Source: Oceanobacillus luteolus
Lineage (GTDB): Bacteria > Bacillota > Bacilli > Bacillales > Amphibacillaceae
Direction of reading: 5' to 3'
Assembly (NCBI RefSeq): GCF_023715655.1
Contig: NZ_JAMBON010000001.1
Location: 1 to 64,000, forward strand
DNA: 64,000 nt
Shown here: in pieces, positions 1-8,778 of the stretch
Layout of the letters: each line of letters begins with the position of its first letter
Numbering within the stretch: position 1 is the stretch's first letter
The notes under the pieces: model-generated
The model's database searches: none
Told to the model about the DNA's origin: nothing
What the model saw: the letters and a program-made list of their open reading frames with translations, nothing else
Translations under genes and position numbers: made by a program

Positions 1-116
1 GAATTTAAAAAATAGAAGAACCCAAACATTTTAGAGCAATATAGGGTTGATAACGCTAACAAAACACTGGACGAAAACAGTATAAAATAAGGGACTTAAA
101 AAACTCCCACAAGTAC

Positions 117-145
117 TTGACTCAATCTTTCCAGTTTTTTATATA
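117..145 (+). promoter_or_regulatory. Candidate sigma-A promoter of relA
   Basis: TTGACT at 117-122 and TATATA at 140-145 are separated by 17 bases. This would leave an untranslated leader of about 100 bases before relA. The rest of 1-253 holds no gene. The -10 matches consensus at only four positions, so this is a candidate rather than a firm call. Confidence 0.45.
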
Positions 146-179
146 GACAGTTGGGAAATAAACGAATATAATTGAAGTT

Positions 180-205
180 ATTTAAAAGATTAATTTAAAA
201 GATTT
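180..205. repeat. 13-bp tandem direct repeat in the relA leader
   Basis: ATTTAAAAGATTA at 180-192 is followed immediately by ATTTAAAAGATTT at 193-205. The two units lie between the candidate promoter and the relA ribosome-binding site. The function is unknown and chance duplication in AT-rich DNA is possible. Confidence 0.5.
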
Positions 206-253
206 GCTACAGTACACAAAATTTAGAATTAGATTGTTGATAAAGGTGATTAA

Positions 254-2458
254 ATGGCAAAAGATGAAATTATTACAATTGAACAGTTGATGTCGAGGGC
301 AAGTGAATATTTATCCGAAGACGACCTTACCTTTATTAAACATGCATATGACTTTGCGGAAGAGTCTCATGAAGGTCAATTCAGGAAGTCAGGGGAGCCA
401 TATATAATCCATCCGGTTCAAGTAGCTTGGATTTTGGTTGATCTGCAGATGGATGCCGAAACGATTGCCGGAGGATTTCTGCATGACGTGGTCGAGGATA
501 CGGATACATCCATTGAGGAAATCAAGGAAAAGTTCAATATTGAAGTTGCTCTCCTTGTAGATGGTGTTACGAAACTTGGTAAAATTAAATATGAATCAAA
601 AGAGGAACTTCAAGCGGAGAATCATCGGAAAATGTTTGTCGCAATGGCGAAAGATATCCGAGTCATTTTAATCAAGCTTGCCGATCGTCTGCACAATATG
701 CGTACGTTAAAACACCTGCCACCACATAAACAACGTCAAAAAGCAAACGAGACAATTGAAATTTTTGCACCTCTAGCTCACAGGCTCGGTATCTCAACAA
801 TCAAGTGGGAATTGGAAGATACTGCACTACGTTATTTGAATCCCCAACAATATTATCGCATTGTACAGTTAATGAAACAGAAACGGGAGCAACGTGAAAC
901 ATATATAGAAGAAGTCATTAAACAATTGACAGCCCAGCTGACCGAAGTAAATATTGAAGCGGAGATGTCGGGACGACCAAAGCATCTATACAGTATTTAC
1001 CAAAAAATGATCAAACAAAATAAACAATTTAATGAAATATACGATTTATTAGCAGTGCGGATCATCGTAAATAGTATTAAAGATTGTTATGCAGTTTTAG
1101 GTATTATTCATACGAATTGGAAACCGATGCCAGGAAGATTTAAAGATTATATCGCTATGCCTAAACAGAATCTGTACCAATCCTTGCATACAACCGTGAT
1201 TGGACCGAAAGGGGACCCGTTGGAAGTTCAAATTCGGACCAAGGAAATGCATGAAATTGCAGAGTATGGAATTGCAGCGCATTGGGCCTATAAAGAGGGG
1301 AAACAAGTTAAAAGCGGATCAAGAAAGTCATTCGAAGAAAAACTTTCCCTTTTTAAAGAAATATTGGATTGGCAAAATGAAACTCATGATGCTGAGGAAT
1401 TTATCGAGTCGTTGAAAATAGATTTGTTCTCTGATATGGTCTATGTTTTTACCCCGAAAGGTGATGTCATTGAACTGCCATCCGGCTCTGTTCCCATCGA
1501 TTTTGCATATAAAATTCATACAGAGATTGGTAATAAAACAATCGGTGCAAAAATTAATGGGAAAATGGAACCGCTCGATTATAAATTGAAAAACGGAGAT
1601 ATCATTGAAGTAATGACTTCAAAGCATTCTTATGGACCATCCCAAGATTGGTTAAAGATTGCAAAGACATCTCAAGCTAAAAGCAGGATTAAACAATTTT
1701 TTAAAAAACAGCGACGAGAAGAGAACATTAGTAAAGGAAAAGAAGCTGTTGAAAGAGAAATCCGGGCCATGAACATACAGCCTAAAGAGGTATTGACTCA
1801 AGAGAATTTGAAGCGTGTATGTGATAAATTCACTTTTACCAATGAGGAAGACCTCTATGCTGCGGTTGGTTATCAAGGGATTACAGCTGCCCTTGTTGCA
1901 ACAAGGTTGACGGATAAGATAAGAAAAGAGAGAGAAGAGGAAGAGAATCTTAATAAGATTCTTTCTGAAGAAAATACCGAAAAAGCGAAAAAGAAAACAA
2001 ATAAAAAGGATTCCGGTGTTCGGGTAGAGGGTGTGGACAATTTACTTGTTCGTCTTGCCAAATGTTGCAGTCCAGTACCTGGTGATGAAATTAATGGGTA
2101 TATCACAAAAGGGCGCGGAGTCTCTGTCCACCGAGCAGATTGTCCTAATTTGGATACAGATGAAGCGAAGGAAAGATATATTGAAGTGGAATGGGAAGAC
2201 GATTTTACAGATTCCAAACATTATTACGTCGATCTGCAAATCTCAGGATATGACCGACAAGGTTTATTGAATGAAGTCTTGCAAGCCGTAAATGAAATGA
2301 AAACCAACATAACTCATGTAAATGGAAAAACGGATAAAAATAAAATGGCTGTTGTTCAGCTGACCATTCTTATTAGAAATACGAATCATCTTAGAAAAAT
2401 TGTAGGCAGGCTAAAGAAGATTCCGGATATATTCTCTGTATCGCGAACAATCCAGTAG
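254..2458 (+). CDS. relA: Bifunctional (p)ppGpp synthetase/hydrolase RelA
   Basis: This cytosolic stringent-response enzyme transfers pyrophosphate from ATP to GDP/GTP and also hydrolyses (p)ppGpp. Its 734 residues match the long RSH family. The N-terminal HD hydrolase carries H53, the HD pair at 77-78 and ED at 81-82. The synthetase domain (about 230-350) includes a GRPKH segment and an RFKD motif near 296-299, the form typical of bifunctional rather than synthetase-only enzymes. A TGS domain starts near residue 395 (VYVFTPKGD), a Cys-containing linker follows (AKCCSPVPGD), and an ACT domain fills the last 80 residues. The start has AAAGGTGA just upstream. The dtd gene follows 23 bases downstream, as in B. 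subtilis, so the two are probably co-transcribed. Confidence 0.97.
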   Translation: MAKDEIITIEQLMSRASEYLSEDDLTFIKHAYDFAEESHEGQFRKSGEPYIIHPVQVAWILVDLQMDAETIAGGFLHDVVEDTDTSIEEIKEKFNIEVALLVDGVTKLGKIKYESKEELQAENHRKMFVAMAKDIRVILIKLADRLHNMRTLKHLPPHKQRQKANETIEIFAPLAHRLGISTIKWELEDTALRYLNPQQYYRIVQLMKQKREQRETYIEEVIKQLTAQLTEVNIEAEMSGRPKHLYSIYQKMIKQNKQFNEIYDLLAVRIIVNSIKDCYAVLGIIHTNWKPMPGRFKDYIAMPKQNLYQSLHTTVIGPKGDPLEVQIRTKEMHEIAEYGIAAHWAYKEGKQVKSGSRKSFEEKLSLFKEILDWQNETHDAEEFIESLKIDLFSDMVYVFTPKGDVIELPSGSVPIDFAYKIHTEIGNKTIGAKINGKMEPLDYKLKNGDIIEVMTSKHSYGPSQDWLKIAKTSQAKSRIKQFFKKQRREENISKGKEAVEREIRAMNIQPKEVLTQENLKRVCDKFTFTNEEDLYAAVGYQGITAALVATRLTDKIRKEREEEENLNKILSEENTEKAKKKTNKKDSGVRVEGVDNLLVRLAKCCSPVPGDEINGYITKGRGVSVHRADCPNLDTDEAKERYIEVEWEDDFTDSKHYYVDLQISGYDRQGLLNEVLQAVNEMKTNITHVNGKTDKNKMAVVQLTILIRNTNHLRKIVGRLKKIPDIFSVSRTIQ

Positions 2459-2481
2459 TACAGTAAGGAGAATTTATTGTC

Positions 2482-2928
2482 ATGAAAGCAGTTATACAAC
2501 GTGCAAAAGATGCTTCCGTTTCAGTTGACGGACAAATAATCGGCGCAATTGATCATGGTCTTGTCGTTTTATTAGGGGTCACCCATGAAGATACTGTGGA
2601 AGATGCAAAATATCTAGTGAACAAGATTATGCATTTACGTATTTTTGAAGATGAAAACGAAAAAATGAATCTTTCATTGAAGGACGTAGGAGGCAGTATT
2701 CTTTCCATTTCTCAATTCACTTTGTATGCTGATACGAGGAAAGGGAGAAGACCTAGCTTTATCCATGCAGCAAAACCTGAGGAAGCTAATCAACTATATG
2801 AAGCTTTCAATGCTGAATTGAGGAAAGAAAATATTCAAGTTGAAACAGGCGAATTTGGTGCCATGATGGATGTAAGCCTAACTAACGTCGGACCAGTAAC
2901 AATTATTATTGATAGTAAAGATAAGTAA
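2482..2928 (+). CDS. dtd: D-aminoacyl-tRNA deacylase
   Basis: Dtd hydrolyses D-amino acids (classically D-Tyr) from mischarged tRNA and so protects translation from D-residues. The 148-residue length is standard. The family signatures are present: SQFTLYADT (77-85), which carries the active-site Thr, and the Gly-cisPro element in NVGPVT (GP at 137-138), which enforces chirality. The gene follows relA by 23 bases with an AAGGAG site and ends at a shared terminator facing the minus-strand amidase. Fusion, truncation or unusual composition is not seen. Confidence 0.96.
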   Translation: MKAVIQRAKDASVSVDGQIIGAIDHGLVVLLGVTHEDTVEDAKYLVNKIMHLRIFEDENEKMNLSLKDVGGSILSISQFTLYADTRKGRRPSFIHAAKPEEANQLYEAFNAELRKENIQVETGEFGAMMDVSLTNVGPVTIIIDSKDK

Positions 2929-2945
2929 AAAGTATTTGAAAGTGT

Positions 2946-2978
2946 AAAAACCACAGGTAATATAATCCTGTGGTTTTT
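2946..2978. terminator. Bidirectional terminator between dtd and the amidase gene
   Basis: AAAAACCACAGG (2946-2957) pairs perfectly with CCTGTGGTTTTT (2967-2978) around a 9-base loop. Both flanks give U-runs, so it can end both converging genes. Confidence 0.85.
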
Positions 2979-2981
2979 GTT

Positions 2982-4037
2982 TTACGGGTTTAGTGCAAAA
3001 TATTTCTGTAGGCCATTGATAATACCCGTTACAATTTTCTTTTGATATCCTGTAGTTAGTAAAAGGGATTCGCTTTCTTCGTTGGAAAGAAAACCTAGTT
3101 CTAATAAAATGCCTGGCTTAAATGTTTGGCGAGTTACATGAAAGTCATCAAAAGTAACGCCACGATCTTTTTCATCAATTTCTTTTATTATTTCCTGATG
3201 AACAAATCCTGCTAACACTTCATATTGATCATGGTAATAGAATGTTTCTATACCAGTGACAGAGGGAACTTCTGGAAAGCTATTATAGTGAATACTTATA
3301 AACGCATCTGTTGCGAGAGCGTTTGCTAAAGTAGTTCTGCTTTCTAGGGGGATAAATTCATCTTCTTGACGAGTTAAAATCACTTCCGCTCCAAGAGCTG
3401 TCAATTCTTTCGCTAATTCGTGAGCGGTCAAGTATGTAATTTCTTTTTCATATGAACCGTTAACACCAATTGCTCCAACATCTCTACCACCATGCCCAGG
3501 ATCAATGACGATTGTTTTATTCTGCATTTTATCATCATTTGTGTTAGTTGTTGCTTCAATATTATCACGTAAAACAAAACCTTTTATTTTGCCATCCGAT
3601 ATCTCCAGCCAGTTCTCGGTCTCAGACAGTACATCATATGTTTGGCCTTTTTCTGCAAAGGCAACGATGTCGAAGTCTATGGACGCACCTTCACGTAGGT
3701 GCATATCGTCATCCTGGATTGTAATTGTTGTTATAGTAGGTTTCTCTATTGGCTGTTCTGCTTCTTTATTGCTGGCACCATTCCCTTGAGAGGTAATAAA
3801 TTCTTTGGTGATCCAGCCTTCCATGTCGTTAAATTTAATTTTAATCCACTCTTCATTTTCTTCTAAGATTTTATGCTTTTCTCCCTGATTAACTTGTCCA
3901 ATTGGTTCGTATTCGGTTCCTGGACCGCTGCGGACATTGAGGTTATTTACATCTATAATTGCTTCGTTGGCTAGCACGGGTGATGTCACCAATAGTAGAA
4001 GCAAAATGCTAAGAATACTAACTTTTTTAAAAGACAA
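2982..4037 (-). CDS. Secreted N-acetylmuramoyl-L-alanine amidase with two SH3b domains (YrvJ-like)
   Basis: The product is predicted to cleave the lactyl amide bond between MurNAc and the stem peptide outside the cell. From the TTG start chosen here (351 residues) it has a signal peptide with a long Leu-rich core ending near PVLA. Two bacterial SH3 domains follow (about 25-85 and 105-165), then a zinc Amidase_3 domain. The zinc and catalytic residues are visible: His in DPGHGG (about 182), Glu in YEKEITY, His in SIHYNS (about 250) and Glu in LLELGF (about 313). The TTG at 4037 lies 6 bases after GGAGGA. The longer GTG frame at 4055 would put that site inside the gene. The position between dtd and hisS matches yrvJ of B. 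subtilis. It may act in sporulation or cell separation, but that is not shown here. Confidence 0.9.
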   Translation of the reverse strand: MSFKKVSILSILLLLLVTSPVLANEAIIDVNNLNVRSGPGTEYEPIGQVNQGEKHKILEENEEWIKIKFNDMEGWITKEFITSQGNGASNKEAEQPIEKPTITTITIQDDDMHLREGASIDFDIVAFAEKGQTYDVLSETENWLEISDGKIKGFVLRDNIEATTNTNDDKMQNKTIVIDPGHGGRDVGAIGVNGSYEKEITYLTAHELAKELTALGAEVILTRQEDEFIPLESRTTLANALATDAFISIHYNSFPEVPSVTGIETFYYHDQYEVLAGFVHQEIIKEIDEKDRGVTFDDFHVTRQTFKPGILLELGFLSNEESESLLLTTGYQKKIVTGIINGLQKYFALNP

Positions 4038-4075
4038 TCCTGTTCCTCCAATCACTTGATTTCATTAATATACTA

Positions 4076-4116
4076 TTGCCATTCTAAATTATAATAAAAT
4101 ATTACTATAATGGCAA
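4076..4116. repeat. Inverted repeat in the divergent amidase/small-ORF promoter region
   Basis: TTGCCATT (4076-4083) and AATGGCAA (4109-4116) are perfect inverted copies with centres 33 bases apart, about three helical turns. They flank the AT-rich divergent promoter region, including a TATAAT at 4106-4111. The arrangement would suit a regulator bridging two half-sites, but I recognise no known operator. Confidence 0.5.
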
Positions 4117-4132
4117 AGCTATAGTCGGAGGG

Positions 4133-4309
4133 ATGAAGATGAGAATAGGATATAAAGATATCTCGAGGATGTATTCAAGTTTATCAATGGAAGATAGAAA
4201 CGGACTTTTAGCATTGGAGAATGACGATTTGTATTCGAAGGATATTACCGACCAAAGCAGAACAGCTATTGAAATAAAGATGAGTCAAAAAGAGAGGAAT
4301 CGTTCTTGA
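4133..4309 (+). CDS. Small hypothetical protein, 58 residues, upstream of hisS
   Basis: An ATG at 4133 follows GGAGGG and opens a 58-codon frame ending at TGA 4307-4309. The peptide starts MKMRIGYKDISRMYSSLS, has an acidic middle (ENDD) and a basic tail (QKERNRS), with no signal peptide, membrane segment or Cys. It sits in the same slot as a small unknown gene (yrzK) between yrvJ and hisS in B. subtilis, which supports a real gene. I cannot judge sequence similarity to it. Its stop codon overlaps the -35 box of the hisS promoter. The function is unknown. Confidence 0.6.
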   Translation: MKMRIGYKDISRMYSSLSMEDRNGLLALENDDLYSKDITDQSRTAIEIKMSQKERNRS

Positions 4310-4334
4310 CAATTTTAGTGGAACAGCTTATGAT
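4306..4334 (+). promoter_or_regulatory. Sigma-A promoter of the hisS-aspS T-box transcript
   Basis: A perfect TTGACA (4306-4311) and TATGAT (4329-4334) are separated by 17 bases. The -35 overlaps the stop codon of the small upstream ORF. Transcription would begin near 4341, just ahead of the T-box leader. Confidence 0.85.
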
Positions 4335-4340
4335 AATAAT

Positions 4341-4607
4341 CATTCAAATATGATACGAATATGAATACCGATGAAGGAAAAAGTAATTAGGAACTAGATA
4401 GAGAAGAGAGAGAGTGCCAGTGGCTGAGAGCATTTTCATATCATAGACTAATGAAAGACATTCCCGAGGATACATGTCGAACTAACAGTAGGCATGTACG
4501 TCTTGCAGGCGTTAACTGTGGAAAGTGGATGTTTAACATCAACTAGGGTGGCAACGCGGGTAAAATCTCGTCCCTTATTTTATAAGGGATGGGATTTTTT
4601 TATTTAT
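4341..4607 (+). promoter_or_regulatory. T-box riboswitch controlling hisS-aspS, with overlapping Asp and His specifiers
   Basis: The leader has the features of a T-box that senses uncharged tRNA. An AGAGAG-rich stem I base and an apical AGUG/GAGA region come first, followed by a hairpin of TTCAT and ATGAA. The conserved T-box sequence AGGGTGGCAACGCGG is at 4545-4559. A terminator hairpin follows (about 4565-4600) with a run of T ending at 4607. Just after the TTCAT/ATGAA hairpin, where alaS has its GCT, the sequence reads GACAT (4457-4461). This contains GAC (Asp) and CAT (His) overlapping by one base. The UGGC of the antiterminator (4549-4552) would pair with a GCCA tRNA end, as in tRNA-Asp with G73. 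The alignment of the specifier loop is by eye. Confidence 0.85.
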
Positions 4608-4646
4608 CTAGAGTTTAATTATACATAGAGTAAAGGAGAGATTGTT

Positions 4647-5927
4647 TTGGCTATGAATGCACCACGTGGGACAGTAGATATCCTACCCAAAGATGTAAAG
4701 GCTTGGCAGTATGTCGAAGATCAAATAAAAGAGATTTGTAACAGATATCATTATAGTGAGATCCGAACACCTGTATTTGAACATACTGAGGTTTATCAGC
4801 GAGGAGTCGGGGATACAACGGATATCGTTCAAAAAGAGATGTACACCTTCGAAGACAGAGGTGGAAGGAGTCTAACGTTAAGACCTGAAGGAACAGCTGG
4901 GGTTGCCAGGGCGTATGTACAAAATAAACTTTATGGTGAAGCAAGTCAACCGGTAAAATTGTATTATTTCGCCGAGATGTTTCGTTACGAGCGACCTCAA
5001 AAAGGAAGAATGCGTCAGTTAAATCAGTTTGGAGTCGAAGTACTGGGAAGTGCCGACCCAGCGGTAGATGCTGAAGTAATCGATCTAGCGATGACAGTTT
5101 ATCGCTCTTTAGGATTAACTTCCTTAAAACTCATCATTAATTCACTTGGTGATAAAGAAAGCAGAGCGGATCACAGGCAAGCTTTGATAGATCACTTTAC
5201 ACCACATAAGGAAGAATTGTGTGCTGATTGTCAGGTGAGATTAGAGCAAAATCCGCTTCGGGTGCTAGATTGTAAAAAAGATAGGGAACACCCTGCGATG
5301 TCATCATCTCCATCTATCCTTGATTATTTGAATGATGAATCAAAAATATATTTTGAGGATGTAAAAGCTTATTTGGATTCTATGGGGATCGAGTATGTAG
5401 TGGATCCAACATTAGTTCGAGGATTAGATTATTATAACCACACAGCATTTGAAATCATGAGTGACGCGGAAGGTTTCGGTGCTATTACTACACTTGCTGG
5501 TGGTGGCAGATATAATGGCATGGTTGAGGAGTTTGGTGGACCTAGTACCCCGGCAATCGGATTCGGAATGGGATTAGAGCGTTTATTAATGGCGCTTGAT
5601 GCTGAAGGAATTGAGATACCGGATGATGATGAACTGGATTGCTATGTTGTCGCTGTCGGTAAAGAGCCGGAACAAGCAGCAGTTCGTCTTGTACATGAGC
5701 TTCGTACAAATGGCATTCAAGTTGATAAGGATTACCAACAACGAAAAATGAAAGCTCAATTAAAAGCAGCTGATCGTTATCGGGCAAAGTATGTTCTTAT
5801 ACTAGGTGAAGATGAGCTTAGTCAAGGTACAGTCACTGTAAAAGAAATGGCTACAGGAGAGCAGAAGGTTCTGCCCAAAGAAGAACTTTTGGAAACTTTA
5901 CATGGGAAATTGACAGGAGGTAAATGA
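4647..5927 (+). CDS. hisS: Histidyl-tRNA synthetase
   Basis: HisS is a class II synthetase, a cytosolic dimer that charges tRNA-His. Its 426 residues are the usual length. Motif 2 ([12 protein letters not shown]), the His-specific LVRGLDYYN, the Gly-rich [15 protein letters not shown] and motif 3 (GFGMGLERL) are all present, followed by the anticodon-binding domain in the last 100 residues. The TTG at 4647 lies 8 bases after AAAGGAG and gives [14 protein letters not shown], which lines up with the usual family N-terminus. The ATG at 4653 would be 14 bases away. The gene lies directly behind the T-box terminator and aspS starts 1 base after its stop, so both are controlled together. Confidence 0.97.
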   Translation: MAMNAPRGTVDILPKDVKAWQYVEDQIKEICNRYHYSEIRTPVFEHTEVYQRGVGDTTDIVQKEMYTFEDRGGRSLTLRPEGTAGVARAYVQNKLYGEASQPVKLYYFAEMFRYERPQKGRMRQLNQFGVEVLGSADPAVDAEVIDLAMTVYRSLGLTSLKLIINSLGDKESRADHRQALIDHFTPHKEELCADCQVRLEQNPLRVLDCKKDREHPAMSSSPSILDYLNDESKIYFEDVKAYLDSMGIEYVVDPTLVRGLDYYNHTAFEIMSDAEGFGAITTLAGGGRYNGMVEEFGGPSTPAIGFGMGLERLLMALDAEGIEIPDDDELDCYVVAVGKEPEQAAVRLVHELRTNGIQVDKDYQQRKMKAQLKAADRYRAKYVLILGEDELSQGTVTVKEMATGEQKVLPKEELLETLHGKLTGGK

Positions 5928-5928
5928 T

Positions 5929-7719
5929 ATGGTGACTGCTAGAGTTTATTCTGGGACAATTAATGAAGAACATATCAATCAAGAAATTGTTCTAAAAGGA
6001 TGGGTACAAAAACGTCGTGATTTAGGTGGACTTATTTTTATCGATTTACGCGACCGTAGTGGGATTGTTCAAGTTGTATTCAACCCAGATGCTTCCAGTG
6101 AAGCGATTAAAATTGCAGATACAATACGTTCTGAATATGTTGTGGAAGTTAGAGGGAAGGTGGTGGCTCGTGATGAGTCCACGGTAAATCCTTTAATGAA
6201 GACGGGCAAAGTCGAAGTCATCGCTTCTGAAATTAAAGTGTTAAATAAATCCAAAAATCCACCATTCATGATTCAGGATGAAACAGATGTAGCAGAAGAT
6301 TTACGATTAAAATATCGTTACTTGGATTTAAGACGTCCTACTTTACAACAAACCATTAAATTACGTCATCAGACGACACAAGCGATTCGAGAGTTTTTAA
6401 ATGAGCAAGACTTTATAGAAATGGAAACTCCGATCTTGACCAAGAGTACACCGGAGGGGGCCCGTGATTATTTAGTGCCTAGCCGGGTGCATTCTGGAGA
6501 GTTTTATGCACTGCCACAATCACCACAATTGTTTAAACAGTTGATTATGGTGAGTGGTTTTGAAAAATATTATCAAATCGCCCGCTGTTTCCGTGATGAG
6601 GACTTACGTGCTGATCGCCAGCCGGAATTTACACAGGTCGACATTGAAACATCATTTCTGACAAGCGATGAAATTATGGATATGACGGAACAAATGATGA
6701 AACATGTCATGAAGGAAGTAAAAGGTATCGATATTGAACTACCACTACCGAGAATGTCATATGATGAAGCAATGAATCGATATGGTTCTGATAAACCTGA
6801 CACGAGATTCGGGATGGAATTGATCGACGCTTCACCTGTTTTCAAGGACTCTGATTTTAAAGTATTTAAAGGTGCAATTGAGGCCGGTGGAAGTGTCAGA
6901 TTGCTCAACGTCAAGGGAGAAGCTGCTAATTATTCCCGTAAAGATATTGATAAACTTACAGAGTATGTGAATGTGTATGGTGCCAAAGGACTTGCATGGT
7001 TGAAATCAGAAGGATCGGATTTGAAAGGACCAATCGCAAAATTCCTATCCGATGATGAAAAGCAGCAGCTCGTTGAGTTGGCAGACGTTACAGATGGTGA
7101 TCTCATCCTATTTGTAGCTGATAAAAATCGAGTGGTATTCGACAGCTTGGGAGCATTACGATTGAAGCTTGGTAAAGAATTGAACTTAATTGACCAATCC
7201 ATTTTCAATTTCCTATGGGTGACAGATTGGCCATTGTTGGAATACGATGAGGAACTAAACCGATACTTTGCAGCACATCATCCGTTTACATCACCTGTAG
7301 AAGAAGATGTAGAGAAATTATTAACAGAACCTGAAAATGTCCGCGCTAATGCGTATGATCTTGTTTTAAATGGTTACGAACTAGGCGGAGGTTCCATCCG
7401 GATATATCAGAAAGAACTGCAAGACAAAATGTTTAAGGTACTAGGCTTCTCTGAAGAAGAGGCTCATGACCAATTTGGCTTCCTGTTGGAAGCACTGGAA
7501 TATGGGGCACCTCCTCATGGAGGAATTGCACTAGGACTTGACCGGATCATTATGTTGTTGGCTGGGCGCTCCAACCTTCGTGATACAATCCTATTTCCGA
7601 AGACTGCATCTGCCTCGGATTTACTTACACAAGCACCGAGTCAAGTATCAAACGAGCAGCTGGAAGAGTTATCTTTACTCTTGAATAGAAAAGAAGAAAA
7701 AGTGAATATAAACGAATAA
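5929..7719 (+). CDS. aspS: Aspartyl-tRNA synthetase (bacterial type)
   Basis: AspS charges tRNA-Asp. The 596-residue bacterial form has an N-terminal OB-fold anticodon-binding domain (about 1-105) and a class II catalytic core interrupted by a GAD-type insertion (about 290-420). Visible signatures are the flipping-loop region [51 protein letters not shown] (motif 2) and [13 protein letters not shown] (motif 3). GGAGGT lies just before the start and only one base separates it from the hisS stop, indicating translational coupling. A strong hairpin ends the operon. Whether the enzyme also charges tRNA-Asn cannot be decided from the sequence. Confidence 0.97.
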   Translation: MVTARVYSGTINEEHINQEIVLKGWVQKRRDLGGLIFIDLRDRSGIVQVVFNPDASSEAIKIADTIRSEYVVEVRGKVVARDESTVNPLMKTGKVEVIASEIKVLNKSKNPPFMIQDETDVAEDLRLKYRYLDLRRPTLQQTIKLRHQTTQAIREFLNEQDFIEMETPILTKSTPEGARDYLVPSRVHSGEFYALPQSPQLFKQLIMVSGFEKYYQIARCFRDEDLRADRQPEFTQVDIETSFLTSDEIMDMTEQMMKHVMKEVKGIDIELPLPRMSYDEAMNRYGSDKPDTRFGMELIDASPVFKDSDFKVFKGAIEAGGSVRLLNVKGEAANYSRKDIDKLTEYVNVYGAKGLAWLKSEGSDLKGPIAKFLSDDEKQQLVELADVTDGDLILFVADKNRVVFDSLGALRLKLGKELNLIDQSIFNFLWVTDWPLLEYDEELNRYFAAHHPFTSPVEEDVEKLLTEPENVRANAYDLVLNGYELGGGSIRIYQKELQDKMFKVLGFSEEEAHDQFGFLLEALEYGAPPHGGIALGLDRIIMLLAGRSNLRDTILFPKTASASDLLTQAPSQVSNEQLEELSLLLNRKEEKVNINE

Positions 7720-7722
7720 AAT

Positions 7723-7755
7723 AATTGGGATAAAGACTTGGTCTTTATCCCAATT
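7723..7755 (+). terminator. Terminator of hisS-aspS
   Basis: A perfect 15-bp stem (7723-7737 with 7741-7755) encloses the triloop TTG. The following T-run is short, but the hairpin is very stable and ends the operon before the 6S RNA gene. Confidence 0.75.
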
Positions 7756-7920
7756 TTCAATATGAAGAATTAGCCATTTGAAATAAAGTTTATTTATTAT
7801 AATTGGGGGTAAACCTCTACTAAATTAGAAATATATTTCCTTTGTTTATTTTATGGGGAATGAATTGATAAATAAAAATAACTATGTTAATATAAATTTA
7901 CAAATAAATAAATAATTCAG

Positions 7921-8094
7921 TAATCCTGATGTGTACGTTCATACAAAGTGTATTGACCGAACAACAGATGAAAGGGAGCCTGGAGTTTCCATGCTTCATC
8001 CCGTCAACCGGACGAATATATGCAGTATGGAACAGGGCACCCACCTGCTAATAGCGGGATCAAAACTTTACATGGACGGCACGATCGGGATTTG
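7921..8094 (+). ncRNA. ssrS: 6S RNA (BsrA/SsrS type)
   Basis: 6S RNA binds the sigma-A RNA polymerase holoenzyme by mimicking an open promoter. The ends close as a terminal stem: AATCCTGAT at 7922-7930 pairs over all nine positions (one G-U) with ATCGGGATT at 8084-8092. The 5' sequence resembles that of B. subtilis 6S-1 RNA as I remember it. The location just downstream of aspS is the same as B. subtilis bsrA. Length is about 174 bases, and an intrinsic terminator follows at once. A 71-codon frame across this region has no ribosome-binding site and is not a gene. Exact ends and promoter are not resolved. Confidence 0.8.
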
Positions 8095-8106
8095 TAATAA
8101 AAAAAT

Positions 8107-8133
8107 CACGCAGAGGGTTCTGCGTGTTTTTTT
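8107..8133. terminator. Bidirectional terminator after 6S RNA and the rsfA-like gene
   Basis: CACGCAGA (8107-8114) pairs with TCTGCGTG (8119-8126), followed by seven T. An A-run at 8099-8105 gives the minus strand its own U-run, so it serves both converging genes. Confidence 0.85.
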
Positions 8134-8142
8134 ATTGATCAA

Positions 8143-8778
8143 CTAATTAGAGGGATTCGCTAGTTGCTCCAAGTTTCCATTTTTATCCATCCTAAAACTA
8201 GGGGAAGTAAATGAACGCTCATCATTCAATACTGTCATGCGACGAGCGCGATCCATAATTTGAATGAATGTCTGGTAATCTTCCTGCATGGTCTCCAATT
8301 GTTTTTCTGTCTGTTTTAATTGTTTTTCCAGACGGGCATTTTCCTCTTTTAGTTGTTGGTTTTCTTTTAAGGTAATCTCCATGTTTGCTTTTGATTGATT
8401 AGAAGCGTAATAATCTTGTTTTAAGTTTTTCAAGAATGTTAGAACCATATCAAAAGTTAGCTCACTAGAGTATTCTACCTGGTTACCTGTATTGGTGACA
8501 GGCGTGGTTGGTTTATCGAGAGACTTGACATTTTGCCTCGCTTGTTTTCTTTTTAATTCTTTTCGTTGTCTTTTTGCAAGATCAATCGCATTAATATATT
8601 TATTACGGACTTCAGCGTTCCAGCGAAAGCCACAAGCGGCAGATGTCCGGTTGAGCTTGTCCCCAACTTCCTCAAAGGCATTAAGCTGTGTACTGCCTTC
8701 TCGAATATGACGCAGTACGGTTTCTGCCAATAGTAAATCATCTTCATGGGACCAAGCATCCTGTCTGACTTTAGCCAT
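8143..8778 (-). CDS. RsfA family (Myb/SANT-like) transcriptional regulator
   Basis: RsfA proteins are DNA-binding regulators; B. subtilis RsfA acts in the forespore. The N-terminal 60 residues (from MAKVRQDAWSHEDDLLLAE to about FRWNAEVRNKYI) form the Trp-containing Myb-like domain. A basic stretch rich in K and R follows, then a long coiled coil (about 125-180, many E, Q, L and K) and a short tail. The start is set at 8778 because AAAGGAG lies 9 bases upstream. A longer frame to 8895 has an unrelated, unsupported N-terminus. It occupies the place where B. subtilis has tcdA. Whether it is the RsfA or the YlbO orthologue cannot be settled here. Confidence 0.85.
   Translation of the reverse strand: MAKVRQDAWSHEDDLLLAETVLRHIREGSTQLNAFEEVGDKLNRTSAACGFRWNAEVRNKYINAIDLAKRQRKELKRKQARQNVKSLDKPTTPVTNTGNQVEYSSELTFDMVLTFLKNLKQDYYASNQSKANMEITLKENQQLKEENARLEKQLKQTEKQLETMQEDYQTFIQIMDRARRMTVLNDERSFTSPSFRMDKNGNLEQLANPSN

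Noticed and set aside
7931-8146. 71-codon plus-strand frame
   Set aside because: It lies across the 6S RNA and its terminator and has no ribosome-binding site or recognisable sequence.
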